From Cryptosporidium bovis (taxonomy: Eukaryota > Apicomplexa > Conoidasida > Eucoccidiorida > Cryptosporidiidae): a stretch of DNA of 64,000 bases. The DNA is taken from NCBI GenBank assembly GCA_009768925.2, contig VHIT02000027.1:1-64000 (forward strand). Direction: 5' to 3'. Shown piece after piece: positions 28,844-38,538 of the stretch (positions are counted from its first letter, which is position 1; every line of letters starts with the position of its first letter). The notes under the pieces were generated by a model. It was not told the DNA's origin. It worked only from the letters and a program-made list of their open reading frames with translations, and did no database searches. A program made the position numbers and the translations under genes.

Positions 28844-31783
28844 ATGACTTTCGATTCGGGAAATCAAGCTCTCATTTGCGAAAATTGCAGAGGTAATAAC
28901 GTTTTTATTGATCCTGACACAGGAGAATACTATTGTGAGGAATGTGGAATTCAACAGCAAGAGATACGTGAATTAGATCGAGATTTAGATGATGTTTATT
29001 TAGGATCAAGTGGTGCGGAAGGAAGAGGTGGGATTAGGCGTGCAACCCAATCAAACGAAATAACTATTTCTCAACAAGAAATAGATAACAATAGTTTATA
29101 TGGTAGTGAGTATGTAGTTCAAGACTCCAATATCAAAAACAATTTATATCACAAAACCTCTCTTGAAGAATGGCTCGAAAAAAAACCAAAATTAATTAAA
29201 AACTCAGACTTCTTAATTGGAATACAATTAATAATACAATATACAATCAAAGATATGATTGAAAGACGTCAGGTAAAATCTGAAGTTTTATACTTTTCCA
29301 AGTATGTTTGGTTTTCTTTTCTAGAGTTTCTATGTAATAATAATATTCAAATTCGAACGTTTTTTGCAGACCTGAGGTGCGCGATATTAAAGGTCCCATT
29401 TAATGAAACAAATTCAAATTCATCAAGTGAAAACGGTACCCAATGTGAAAAACCTTTTAGCGATCTTTTCAGTTCGCATAAAATGAGAAATGGAAATGTT
29501 TTTAGAGATATATTTCTAAAAAAAATGACAAATAACAGAACAAGTTACGTGACAGGGATTTGTAACGGAATGATAAGACACTCAAATAAAATGAGAAAGA
29601 AATCTTACGGTCAGACCGAAGTTGAATACAAAGGTTTCGTAATTGAGGAATGGGAAATTTCAGTTAGAAAGTTACATTCAATAGCGAGTAAAAAGAAAAT
29701 ACCCTTTGCAAATTGGGAAGGAAACTCAACCCTTTCAAGATCTGACACAATAAGGTGCGTTATTGATATGATATATGAATTTGACTTTTTACTATTTTAC
29801 TTTCAATATTTTATTTTAAAGTCCAATTCTGAAAGTAACAACAACGAAAGCATAGAACAAGAGTATTTAAAGTGGTTAAATTCACATTTAAACTATTACC
29901 AGTGTAACAGAAAGATAAATATGGATGAAGATTTTATGAAAAATTATAATTCATATGATTCTTCACTAGGAATTAATTTCAAATCTGAATTTGAACACCA
30001 ACTAAATAGAATACATATAACTCATTTGTTAATATGTATAATTTTAGACAAAGATGAATTGGAAGCATTTTCAAGTACATCACTTTCAAAATACAAATAT
30101 ATTACAAATTTTGAAAAATATATATTTGATAATATACACCTCAGAAGTAGAATTTCAATTGAAAATAATACTTTTACAAGATCTCAACTAGAAACACCAA
30201 AAATAGACTACTGTTTGGTTTTGTGTATTATTTGGGCGGCGTTACTGAAGTCTGGTTATCAAGTTACTTCTAATGACATAATAGAATGGGTAAGATGTGG
30301 AAAAATAGATATATTTAAGTCCTCAAATATTCTTCCTAAATGGCTTAAGGAGGCAGGATTGAAGTGGGACAATGACATGAACTCTAACATTAATACGAGG
30401 TCAGTTACACATCTTACAAGAGTTCCAAATATTAATGAGATTGAAAAGGCAATGGATTTTTTCAGGGAGAATGTACAAATTTCAATTCCAAAAATGAGTA
30501 TTCCTATCTTGATTCACAGGATTTTAGCCAGGTGCAAATGTTTAAGTTATACTGGAGGTATTGTAATACAGCCACTTTGTGTGAGATTATGGGAACTCAT
30601 TGCAAAAGAAACTAGTACTTTTCTTAATTTTAATTCCACTACAATCGCATCTTCCATAATTGTTGTAATTTCCAGATCAATCTGGCCCATTTTTGTTTAC
30701 CATCCCACACCAATCCCAAAGGAAATAAAATATGGACTACGTGATTCCGGATCAACGCATGGAAACAAAACTTTTGAATTGCTGCTCAAAAATGACGCAA
30801 TAAATTTGGAATTTCTTTACGACACATACAAAGGAGGATGGTCAATTTGTCTCAAGGAAAACTCTGATATCAAAAATCACAAACTCTTCCGTTCTAACGT
30901 TTATGGAATTGAATGGAGTGGTATATTGGCTCTTAACTGGTTAAGAACATTTTTAAACAATGAGGAAGTTGATGAATTTGAATTTAAAAGAATAATAAAT
31001 GAAGTATTTATTTCAAAGAAAGAAAGTAGTGACGAGAAGATGGGAAGGCCATCAAAGTGTTATAGAGGAAATTTCTTCTCCTACATAAGAAGAAAAAGAA
31101 AAAATGCAAGAAAAAAAATTGGGGATAAAAAATGGTCTATGATTCCCCCTTTATATTCTTTAATAGATGAATTTACACCCTTAGTTGTTAGGAAGATTGA
31201 GTCACTTTCCCATTATTTTCCCTCAAATAGGGAGATCTATCACTCAATCATAAATACAACAGACTGCCCTTTAAATGCTATATCATCCAATAGCTCGGTT
31301 CAATCGTGGATTAAGTGCGATGATGAAGACAAGAAGAAATTGATAATGAATTGGAAAAAAATCTTAGAAACAAATAAGGATAATGATACTGCAGAAGTAC
31401 TACAAAGTATACTCCAAAATTCATCTGTAAGGAGCCAGGAGTATATACCCTCCATTCTCGGAGAAAATGGTTTTTCATCAATAGAGTTGGAAAAAACTGA
31501 CAATTTTGAGATCAATTCAATTTTGGATACTATCTTTACGAACAAATCTAGATTTTTATCGGAGTTATTTCAGGATCCGGGAATTTTTACCCACATTATA
31601 TTTGGACTACCACAGTTTTTTCATTCCAAACAAAAATTTAACAGTTCAGAGGAATCAGTTCCACTACCATATATTATCTTATTAAAGAATTTGTCTAAAA
31701 TAACAGGTGTCTCTCACCTATTAATACACTCCTGTGTAATTAAAATAGAAGAGTTTATTTTCAGAAAGCTCAATAATGCTTGA
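28844..31783 (+). CDS. TFIIB-like zinc-ribbon protein, RNA polymerase I factor TAF1B/Rrn7-like
   Basis: 979 residues. The N-terminus is a zinc ribbon: Cys12, Cys15, Cys31 and Cys34 (CENC, 15 residues, then CEECG) in a context (GEYYCEECGIQQQEIREL) typical of Rrn7/TAF1B rather than TFIIB itself. Helical segments follow that could be the degenerate cyclin folds (about residues 110-180 and 440-620), with a basic Lys/Arg stretch at about 730-760. Rrn7/TAF1B plays the TFIIB role at rRNA gene promoters. A TFIIB or Brf protein is less likely because the ribbon lacks their spacing and the protein is far longer. Family assignment is moderate. The gene converges on NELF-C/D with 17 bases between stops. 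Confidence 0.7.
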   Translation: MTFDSGNQALICENCRGNNVFIDPDTGEYYCEECGIQQQEIRELDRDLDDVYLGSSGAEGRGGIRRATQSNEITISQQEIDNNSLYGSEYVVQDSNIKNNLYHKTSLEEWLEKKPKLIKNSDFLIGIQLIIQYTIKDMIERRQVKSEVLYFSKYVWFSFLEFLCNNNIQIRTFFADLRCAILKVPFNETNSNSSSENGTQCEKPFSDLFSSHKMRNGNVFRDIFLKKMTNNRTSYVTGICNGMIRHSNKMRKKSYGQTEVEYKGFVIEEWEISVRKLHSIASKKKIPFANWEGNSTLSRSDTIRCVIDMIYEFDFLLFYFQYFILKSNSESNNNESIEQEYLKWLNSHLNYYQCNRKINMDEDFMKNYNSYDSSLGINFKSEFEHQLNRIHITHLLICIILDKDELEAFSSTSLSKYKYITNFEKYIFDNIHLRSRISIENNTFTRSQLETPKIDYCLVLCIIWAALLKSGYQVTSNDIIEWVRCGKIDIFKSSNILPKWLKEAGLKWDNDMNSNINTRSVTHLTRVPNINEIEKAMDFFRENVQISIPKMSIPILIHRILARCKCLSYTGGIVIQPLCVRLWELIAKETSTFLNFNSTTIASSIIVVISRSIWPIFVYHPTPIPKEIKYGLRDSGSTHGNKTFELLLKNDAINLEFLYDTYKGGWSICLKENSDIKNHKLFRSNVYGIEWSGILALNWLRTFLNNEEVDEFEFKRIINEVFISKKESSDEKMGRPSKCYRGNFFSYIRRKRKNARKKIGDKKWSMIPPLYSLIDEFTPLVVRKIESLSHYFPSNREIYHSIINTTDCPLNAISSNSSVQSWIKCDDEDKKKLIMNWKKILETNKDNDTAEVLQSILQNSSVRSQEYIPSILGENGFSSIELEKTDNFEINSILDTIFTNKSRFLSELFQDPGIFTHIIFGLPQFFHSKQKFNSSEESVPLPYIILLKNLSKITGVSHLLIHSCVIKIEEFIFRKLNNA

Positions 31784-31800
31784 CTAGAATATCTTTATCG

Positions 31801-34800
31801 CTAATAAGATTGATACCACGTCTTTCCCAGTCCCTTTCCGCGAGATACATGCTCATTTACCGATTTTCCCAACACCTGCTTCAAAATTTTGCACATTTCC
31901 ATTATTCTGTGAATATCATATTTCAAATGAGCAGTTGCATTTGCTCCATTGAGTGAGAATCCGCTTAATTTTGACTTGTCTTTTGTAATATTTGTACTTT
32001 CCAAGTAATCCATAATAGTGACGACCTCTACAATTGACATCCTTAGTTTGTGTGGTGTACTAGAACCTTCTTTGCAAAATGAAATGAGATCAAGTGCTTC
32101 TAATTCATGAGCACTAGTCAGGAAACTCAGAAATGATATCGAGAAATCAACACTATATGGCGGCCCACAAAAATCTGATAACTTTATTGTGAAATCCCTA
32201 ATCAAACTTTTATCTAAATATTTAATTCCCACTTGACTCATATATGTAAGCACAGAATTGTATAGGCCACCACCAATCAAGTAAACAAAGAAATCAATTA
32301 TCCATTTTCTTTTTTCAGATTTCGTTAATATAAGTGATTTTATCGCGCAACTATTCTTAGTTTTAGATTCATGCAAATCATGTTCCAAACACAACCTAAG
32401 AAGATGAAAGATGCATATCCGTTTCTTCGGATGCCATTGAGCAATGTGCTTCAATAAAACCACAATTGATGAAGAAAGTAGCATTAATGGAGTATCGTTT
32501 TGGGATCCAAAAAATAAAAATACCTCAATATATCTCAGTACAGTGCTTGCACCAATTGGAGTTGTAATTAAATTGTCAAAATACGCCCATTTGAGATCAT
32601 CTTTAATTAAATTATCGTGGATGATATGGTAAATACTAAACAATTCTTTTCTCGCTTTGTATTTATATCTATCGCAAAGATCTCTAAGACTTTGAAACTG
32701 TTCTCTCATTTCCTTTGCCTTACTTTTTGATAGCGACTGAAGCGAACCCAGTATCTTTTGAGTGTGTGCGTTTCTATAAATACAAGAGTCTATTGTACTC
32801 TTACAACCAATGGTAGACTCAATACTATTTTTCTGCTCAGTTCCTATAATAGAAATATTAATGTTTGAATTACATCTATTTTTTTTTTTAATCAATGAAT
32901 CATTATTATCAGTGTGTATAGAGTTTGGAGAGTCCGGGAAGGTTTTTGAGGAGTTAGATGATTCCGAAATAAATTCAGATAGTGTCTCAATTCCCTTTCT
33001 AATATTCCTTTCATCCACTTCATCTTCAGAGTTGCTCCAAGCATCTGCTTTGTTACAATTAATAGAAGATTCTTTCGAAATTATGTTCCATTCTTTTTGT
33101 TCTTCTAAAAACAAAAGTAGTTCGTAGGGAGAATATACAGACAACAATAACAGCAAATCTATCGTTTTGCTTTGCTCTTCCGGAGTAAGCCAAATATTTT
33201 GATTTGCAAGGATATCTATTAAGGTCTCAAGCAATGCACTCTCTCTTAAAGCATCCATCGGTGGGCGTTCTGGACCTATTTTTAATCTCCTTATTTCGTC
33301 AGATCCAGGAACATCTCCCATTCTACTCACGGAAGGCATATCAAAAATGGTTTCATCAATTGAACGAACATCACAATTGGATATCCTAGTCTCCATTATT
33401 TTTAGAGTGTTCTGTAAATTTTCATCTGATGTGTTATCACTACTTCCTTTTTGGCCTTCCCATTTATTTTTATATCTAAAGTCGGCAAGATCTAATTCCC
33501 TCTCTGAGAAGCTTTCAGGGAAATCACTCAATTCCAGATCACTTAGCGAAAATCCCAATGATCCCAATGATTCCCATTTGTTTCTATTATCAATATCATC
33601 CAAGTTTGAACATTGCCCCTCAACCTTTAAGTCCGCAGCTGGTTCTTTTATGAAAATTGATTCAGTTGGAATTTCATTGTTATTTGACTTTGTTAATCTT
33701 TCCCTCTCATATAGCAGAATTTGAAGAGACTCAAATCTGTCAATTATCCCCTTGAGAATATCATATAAATTTGATATTTGGTTAGGGTTCATTGAAAACT
33801 TAACTGCAGATTCAAATCCACCTAACCCACCAGTAGCTGATTTATGTTCATCTTCAGAAGTTATCTCCATCTTGAAAATAGTTTTACAAAGTTTAAACAA
33901 CTCAGGGAAATTTGTTAAGTTTGTAAACAATAGATTTAATTGAGCAACTCTTGGCTCTTTCAGTGTAACTCTCACGTAATGATAAAGCATTTGACTTAGT
34001 CTACGACAACCTGAATAATCACCTCTCCAAATAATCATGTAATGAAGAAGTGCTTGAGCATAAAAGTATGCATTTTCTGATTGGCTAAATGTTGAGCAGA
34101 TATCGTGTACTATGCTATTGTTCGTACACTCATTTGAATTATCTTTGATATTTAGGGACAGCAAAGGATTGTAAACTGTCCCACTCAAAGGAAGTGAGTT
34201 TGTACCTTGAAGAGCAGCTTCTACAGTTTCATCAGTTAACAAAAAATCCGCAAGTAATTCGGTTACATTTTTTGTGAACACACTAAAGTTACTAGTAGAA
34301 GAATAATTTACATTCTTGGGAATGAATTCAATATTTGGGTTAATTTTCGAGAAATTGTGTAGATCTTGAAGAAACGCCAATAAGAATTCGGACTTCCTAT
34401 TCCTTAAAAATAGTTTTTGAATAGAGTTAACAACAGTCGGGTGCTTCATTAAACTCCAATAACAAGGTGGAGGTTGCCAACCTCCTTGCCCAAGTAAATC
34501 TCTATTATCATCCATATATTTTCTCAGTGTTTCAGTATTAAAATACCTCTCTATTAAATGTGCAATAGGCTCGACCATATTTGAGACAGCTTTATTCCTT
34601 ATTGGATTACTTTCCTGTTTCTGTATTTTTATCTTTTTATTTGAACCTGATCTGAACCTATTAGTTGAATTCCCTGTCGAATTACTGAGGCTGAGGTTTT
34701 CTCTCAAGTTAGGTCTTTCATCCAAAATGCCAATCCATTCAGAAAGTACCTGACAAATAGGTGCAAATCCAACATAGCTATCAATGATTAGGTTGAGGCA

Positions 34801-35043
34801 TTCCATTAAATATTTGTGTATGATTCCTGGTGAGTAATCTTGATTACTACCAACTGAGGAATTAACATCGACATTCATATAATTTTTTCCAATATTCAGG
34901 TTATAAGAAATAAATGTTTGAATGCAGTCTAAAATGCTTTCATCCATAACTGAGTCAGGGCTGCATAATTGATTTAGGGCATCTTCATATTCTTCCTTTG
35001 AAATGGAATCAGCAAGCAACTTATTTTTTGTAACTAAGCTCAT
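31801..35043 (-). CDS. NELFCD: Negative elongation factor subunit C/D (TH1) homologue
   Basis: 1080 residues, longer than human NELF-C/D (about 590) because of low-complexity inserts in the middle (about 440-760). Family blocks appear in order: SENAYFYAQALLHYMI, YFDNLITTPIGASTVLRYIE, WIIDFFVYLIGGGLYNSVL and SLIRDFTIKLSDFCGPPYS, each aligning to the TH1 helical core and keeping the characteristic APPY/GPPY site. In animals NELF holds RNA polymerase II in promoter-proximal pause with DSIF, until P-TEFb phosphorylates the CTD and NELF. The window also has RPB1's CTD. NELF is absent from yeast and land plants. I chose the first ATG, which begins MSLVTKNKLL. It diverges from the cullin gene. Confidence 0.85.
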   Translation of the reverse strand: MSLVTKNKLLADSISKEEYEDALNQLCSPDSVMDESILDCIQTFISYNLNIGKNYMNVDVNSSVGSNQDYSPGIIHKYLMECLNLIIDSYVGFAPICQVLSEWIGILDERPNLRENLSLSNSTGNSTNRFRSGSNKKIKIQKQESNPIRNKAVSNMVEPIAHLIERYFNTETLRKYMDDNRDLLGQGGWQPPPCYWSLMKHPTVVNSIQKLFLRNRKSEFLLAFLQDLHNFSKINPNIEFIPKNVNYSSTSNFSVFTKNVTELLADFLLTDETVEAALQGTNSLPLSGTVYNPLLSLNIKDNSNECTNNSIVHDICSTFSQSENAYFYAQALLHYMIIWRGDYSGCRRLSQMLYHYVRVTLKEPRVAQLNLLFTNLTNFPELFKLCKTIFKMEITSEDEHKSATGGLGGFESAVKFSMNPNQISNLYDILKGIIDRFESLQILLYERERLTKSNNNEIPTESIFIKEPAADLKVEGQCSNLDDIDNRNKWESLGSLGFSLSDLELSDFPESFSERELDLADFRYKNKWEGQKGSSDNTSDENLQNTLKIMETRISNCDVRSIDETIFDMPSVSRMGDVPGSDEIRRLKIGPERPPMDALRESALLETLIDILANQNIWLTPEEQSKTIDLLLLLSVYSPYELLLFLEEQKEWNIISKESSINCNKADAWSNSEDEVDERNIRKGIETLSEFISESSNSSKTFPDSPNSIHTDNNDSLIKKKNRCNSNINISIIGTEQKNSIESTIGCKSTIDSCIYRNAHTQKILGSLQSLSKSKAKEMREQFQSLRDLCDRYKYKARKELFSIYHIIHDNLIKDDLKWAYFDNLITTPIGASTVLRYIEVFLFFGSQNDTPLMLLSSSIVVLLKHIAQWHPKKRICIFHLLRLCLEHDLHESKTKNSCAIKSLILTKSEKRKWIIDFFVYLIGGGLYNSVLTYMSQVGIKYLDKSLIRDFTIKLSDFCGPPYSVDFSISFLSFLTSAHELEALDLISFCKEGSSTPHKLRMSIVEVVTIMDYLESTNITKDKSKLSGFSLNGANATAHLKYDIHRIMEMCKILKQVLGKSVNEHVSRGKGLGKTWYQSY

Positions 35044-35107
35044 AAGTTACGAAGGAACAAAAAACCCATTTTTGAAAAAAAAAATAAAAATACCCCTCTA
35101 AAAGCTA

Positions 35108-35160
35108 AATATATATATTTATAAAATATATATTTTGTATATATATACATATAAAAAATA
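35108..35160. repeat. AT-alternating tract in NELF-C/D / cullin promoter
   Basis: Almost pure alternating A and T, with several TATATATA words, in the divergent intergenic space. It is followed at once by TTTCCGCCCG, an E2F-like GC patch. Such tracts can be easily melted or nucleosome-poor promoter DNA. Confidence 0.7.
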
Positions 35161-35211
35161 TTGTTTCCGCCCGTTGTTTTATTAATAAAACTTTGTTGAA
35201 ATAAAATTGAA

Positions 35212-35223
35212 ATGGATTTGTAA
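35212..35223 (+). promoter_or_regulatory. Three-codon upstream ORF before the cullin start
   Basis: ATG-GAT-TTG-TAA at 35212-35223, out of frame with and only 4 bases before the cullin ATG at 35228. If the transcript starts upstream of it, ribosomes would meet this ATG first, which could dampen translation or need reinitiation. Confidence 0.4.
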
Positions 35224-35227
35224 TATT

Positions 35228-37822
35228 ATGGAGATAACAACCTCGTCACCTAACAACTATGTATTTAGATTGGAGACTTTTATTGATGAAGAGATTGCTA
35301 TATCTCTTTACAAAGACATCTACAGCAACTTAAAATTAATAAAAAATGATGAGAATCATAAAATCAGTTTTGAATTTTTATACAGAAGTTGCTATAAACT
35401 TACTTTAAATAGGTATGGAGGAATGCTATATGGGGGCATACTAGAGTTTCTCATAAACATGTTGAGAAATGAGTTCATTTTTCAGGCAAAATCTTTAAAT
35501 GATATTGTTCGTGATTGGAATAAATATGAATCTATTTTAAACACATTGAATGATATATTAATGTACCTTGAGAAAAACTTCATTATACCAAACATCAAGA
35601 TACCAATGAAAAAAATAGGGATGTGTATTTTTTGCAAATACTATCTCATTGAAAAAGATAAAAAATCTGAATTATTTAATTTCTTATACAAGATACTCGG
35701 TGAATTCAGGAGATCCGGAAATACTGATCAAGAAACCTCAAATGATGTGCGTACGATTATCACGAAGCTCTATGATTTACCATCAATTGAAATAGATGCC
35801 AAGTCCCTACAAGATAATTCCATTGATGTAATCAGTTTAAATGACGCCTACTGCAATTATTGTACAAATGACAAAATAGAATATATAACATTTAAAACTA
35901 GATACCCCAGTATTTGTTGCAATACTTTAAATAAAAACAATTACAAAACGATGTTATTTACGTTCAGATATAATGTTGTTCTTCCTTCAATAGGTTGGAA
36001 TGATCATATGATGTTTAAAGTTTTTTTTGAATATCCATTTCTAACTAAAACAAGAGAATTCTACTCTAAAGAATCAGAAAAATTACTTTTAACTGATGAG
36101 GATCAACTCCACAAAATCTGCAATTATTTATTTGTTTGTGAAAAACGGTATTTCGAGGAAAAAAGACTAGTAGAAGATTACCTCTTTTATGAGGTATGGA
36201 ACAACCTTGTAAGAGAAATGGACTTAGTGTGGATCTCATCATTTTGTACCAACTACTTCAATGAAGATAACTATAGCCTTATCTTTGATTTTTTTTCTAA
36301 TGGTGGACGAGAAGATTTACAGAGACTTTTCAAAATAATGAGTAGAGTACCTAATTGCCTTCTTAATTTAAAACTTACATTAAAGAATTACGTGTCAATT
36401 CATTTATCTGAAATATTTTCCTCTATTGGTATTGATTTTACCGAGGATGAGTATATAAAATGCATGCAAAGTATTGGTACTTTAAAGAGTCGTTGTGAGT
36501 ATATTATTAAAGAATGTTTTTATTGCAACCAAAATTTTAACCAAATAGTAATACACTCATTCGAAGATTTTCTCCAAAGACAGGATTTTGAACTTATTAA
36601 TAATTGGGTTGTATTTGGATTTGACACATTTTTAAGAAAAAATGCTCTAGAGGCAAAAGATACTAACGAGAAGCAAATTGAAACACTTATATGGTTATTT
36701 AAATTTATCTCCAACAAGGAGGACTTTGAAGTAAAATATAGAAATTTCCTCTGCAAAAGAACATTAGAATTTCCAGAAAACAACACTATTGAGCATAGTG
36801 TTATAATCAAATTTAGAAATGAATGTGGCAACGGGTATACATTGAGACTTGAAGGTGTGCTTGCAGATCTAATGCAGTCAGAAGCGATAAATAATGAGCA
36901 CAATCAAATTTCAAAGGAAAAAAATTCAAAATTCAATATAAAGTTTTACTTGCTAACATCTAACTATTGGATACTTCCCCCATTCATAAATTGTACCATT
37001 CCATTGGAAATTGCAGACGATCTCAAGGACTTTCAAGGGTTTTATTGCAAAAAGTACGAGAAAAGGAGACTTCAATGGCACTTTGGAGTTGGAAACGCGA
37101 CTATAAGTTCAAGTATAAAGCTAAAAAATATGTTCAATTTAAAGTTTACATTTAATTGCTCAACACTTCAAATGTTGATATTGAATATTTTTAACGATTA
37201 TGACTACATATCATTTTATGAAATACAAAGTCTCATTAAATGTAGTGATTTAAATACTCTAAAAAAAAACTTATTCGGGCTTTCATGTGACAAGGAGACG
37301 TCAATATTGAAATTCTTCCCAATAAACGAATGGAAAGAAACCATTAAACTCTGTAACTATTTGGATAAAGATAAGGGGAGTTTTCACGCCTCCTTCGATG
37401 AAATAACAAAACTAAATAACTTAATTAATAACCTAAAATGTATCCCTTCACCTACAGTTATATCTGAAGGGGATATCTTTTGTATAAATTTTAATGTTGA
37501 TGTTGAACTAATTTCAAGACAAAAGAACTGCTACTATCAATACCATGAACTATCAAGTAGCCAAAACCAAATATTTAAGTTCGAACAAAATCAGTTTGGT
37601 TTTGAAGACAAGGCACATTTAATTGACTCGATAATAATAAAGGTACTTAAAAAAAATAAAACATTGCATATCGATGACATAATATCTAAAACATTGGCTA
37701 GCAGTTGTTTTCTCTCAAAAGAACATGCGGATCTGGTTATTGATAGGATTGAATCACTTTGCAAGAAAGAATTTATTTCAAAAGATCCTGATTCAAAAAG
37801 TCTATTTAGTTATATTCCATAA
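35228..37822 (+). CDS. Cullin, scaffold of a ubiquitin ligase
   Basis: 864 residues from ATG 35228; the frame extends to a TTG at 35207 that is not a plausible start. N-terminal cullin repeats include FEFLYRSCYKLTLNRYGG. The cullin homology region includes LTSNYWILPPF and FYCKKYEKRRLQWHFGVGNA, matching the family's 'F..  H.gRkL.W....' block. The C-terminal winged-helix holds the neddylation region IIIKVLKKNKTLHIDDII, with a Lys in the usual place. Cullins hold a RING protein (Rbx1) at this end and a substrate adaptor at the other. Which cullin class it belongs to cannot be settled by eye. Its stop is 20 bases from that of the convergent zinc-finger gene. Confidence 0.88.
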   Translation: MEITTSSPNNYVFRLETFIDEEIAISLYKDIYSNLKLIKNDENHKISFEFLYRSCYKLTLNRYGGMLYGGILEFLINMLRNEFIFQAKSLNDIVRDWNKYESILNTLNDILMYLEKNFIIPNIKIPMKKIGMCIFCKYYLIEKDKKSELFNFLYKILGEFRRSGNTDQETSNDVRTIITKLYDLPSIEIDAKSLQDNSIDVISLNDAYCNYCTNDKIEYITFKTRYPSICCNTLNKNNYKTMLFTFRYNVVLPSIGWNDHMMFKVFFEYPFLTKTREFYSKESEKLLLTDEDQLHKICNYLFVCEKRYFEEKRLVEDYLFYEVWNNLVREMDLVWISSFCTNYFNEDNYSLIFDFFSNGGREDLQRLFKIMSRVPNCLLNLKLTLKNYVSIHLSEIFSSIGIDFTEDEYIKCMQSIGTLKSRCEYIIKECFYCNQNFNQIVIHSFEDFLQRQDFELINNWVVFGFDTFLRKNALEAKDTNEKQIETLIWLFKFISNKEDFEVKYRNFLCKRTLEFPENNTIEHSVIIKFRNECGNGYTLRLEGVLADLMQSEAINNEHNQISKEKNSKFNIKFYLLTSNYWILPPFINCTIPLEIADDLKDFQGFYCKKYEKRRLQWHFGVGNATISSSIKLKNMFNLKFTFNCSTLQMLILNIFNDYDYISFYEIQSLIKCSDLNTLKKNLFGLSCDKETSILKFFPINEWKETIKLCNYLDKDKGSFHASFDEITKLNNLINNLKCIPSPTVISEGDIFCINFNVDVELISRQKNCYYQYHELSSSQNQIFKFEQNQFGFEDKAHLIDSIIIKVLKKNKTLHIDDIISKTLASSCFLSKEHADLVIDRIESLCKKEFISKDPDSKSLFSYIP

Positions 37823-37842
37823 TCGAAATATTTATATTTTCA

Positions 37843-38427
37843 CTACTTAATACCCAACTTTTTCATGAGCCTCCTTTCCTTCTTCCTCTTGAACTTCATC
37901 TTTCTGGACTTAATTTGCTCATCTGTAAGTTCATTATCCTTCTTCTTTCTTCTCTTAGGCTTTAACGCGATATTGTCGGTACCTTCAAGAGGCGCATCAA
38001 TCTTCCCATTTGTATACCCATCACTTTCCTTTTCATCATAGATACAGATCCCATGGTATTGATTAAATTTTTTCCTGATTTCTTCTGCCTTCTTTTGTTC
38101 ATTGTCCCACTTTTTAACCATCTTTAAATGATTCCTTGATTTTAGATGCTTTTCAAGATCTAAGTCATTCAACAAAATTCTATTCGGGCATAAAATACAC
38201 TTAAACTTTCCGATAAAGTCATCATCATTGTTATCTTTACATGAATTTAAAGAGTAATCATTTCCTATTAAATTCGTACTAAAACTTGTACTTTCAAGAT
38301 CTTCATCAATTTCTACTTCATCATCGTACACTTTTTTCATCTGGAATTCAATGTCATCTCTTAATTCTGGGTCATTAGAAACACTTTCGAACAATTCAGA
38401 AGAGAACAACGCTACTCGTTTGTACAT
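37843..38427 (-). CDS. C2H2 (U1-type) zinc-finger protein, basic C-terminus
   Basis: 194 residues. One zinc finger is visible at about residues 75-102: KCILCPNR, then LEKHLKSRNHLKM, with the longer His-His spacing of RNA-binding or ribosome-biogenesis fingers. An acidic stretch lies before it and a strongly basic end (RKMKFKRKKERRLMKKLG) after it, fitting a nucleolar location. I cannot name the family with certainty. It lies head-to-tail downstream of HscB on the same strand with a 111-base gap containing a GCGC core at 38466-38469. Confidence 0.8.
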   Translation of the reverse strand: MYKRVALFSSELFESVSNDPELRDDIEFQMKKVYDDEVEIDEDLESTSFSTNLIGNDYSLNSCKDNNDDDFIGKFKCILCPNRILLNDLDLEKHLKSRNHLKMVKKWDNEQKKAEEIRKKFNQYHGICIYDEKESDGYTNGKIDAPLEGTDNIALKPKRRKKKDNELTDEQIKSRKMKFKRKKERRLMKKLGIK

Positions 38428-38538
38428 TATTGGAAAAAAAAAGTAAAATGACTATTATTTAGTGAGCGCCTTTTAGGGAAAAAAATCGTATCTTTACAAG
38501 CCGATCGAGCTTAAAGTGTAACAAAGATGAAAATTTGG

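Noticed and set aside
32810-33724. Plus-strand ORFs of 105 and 125 residues inside NELF-C/D
   Set aside because: They lie entirely in the antisense of the low-complexity part of a well-supported gene and resemble complement of Ser/Asp codons.
36520-36903. 127-residue minus-strand ORF
   Set aside because: It is antisense to the cullin core.
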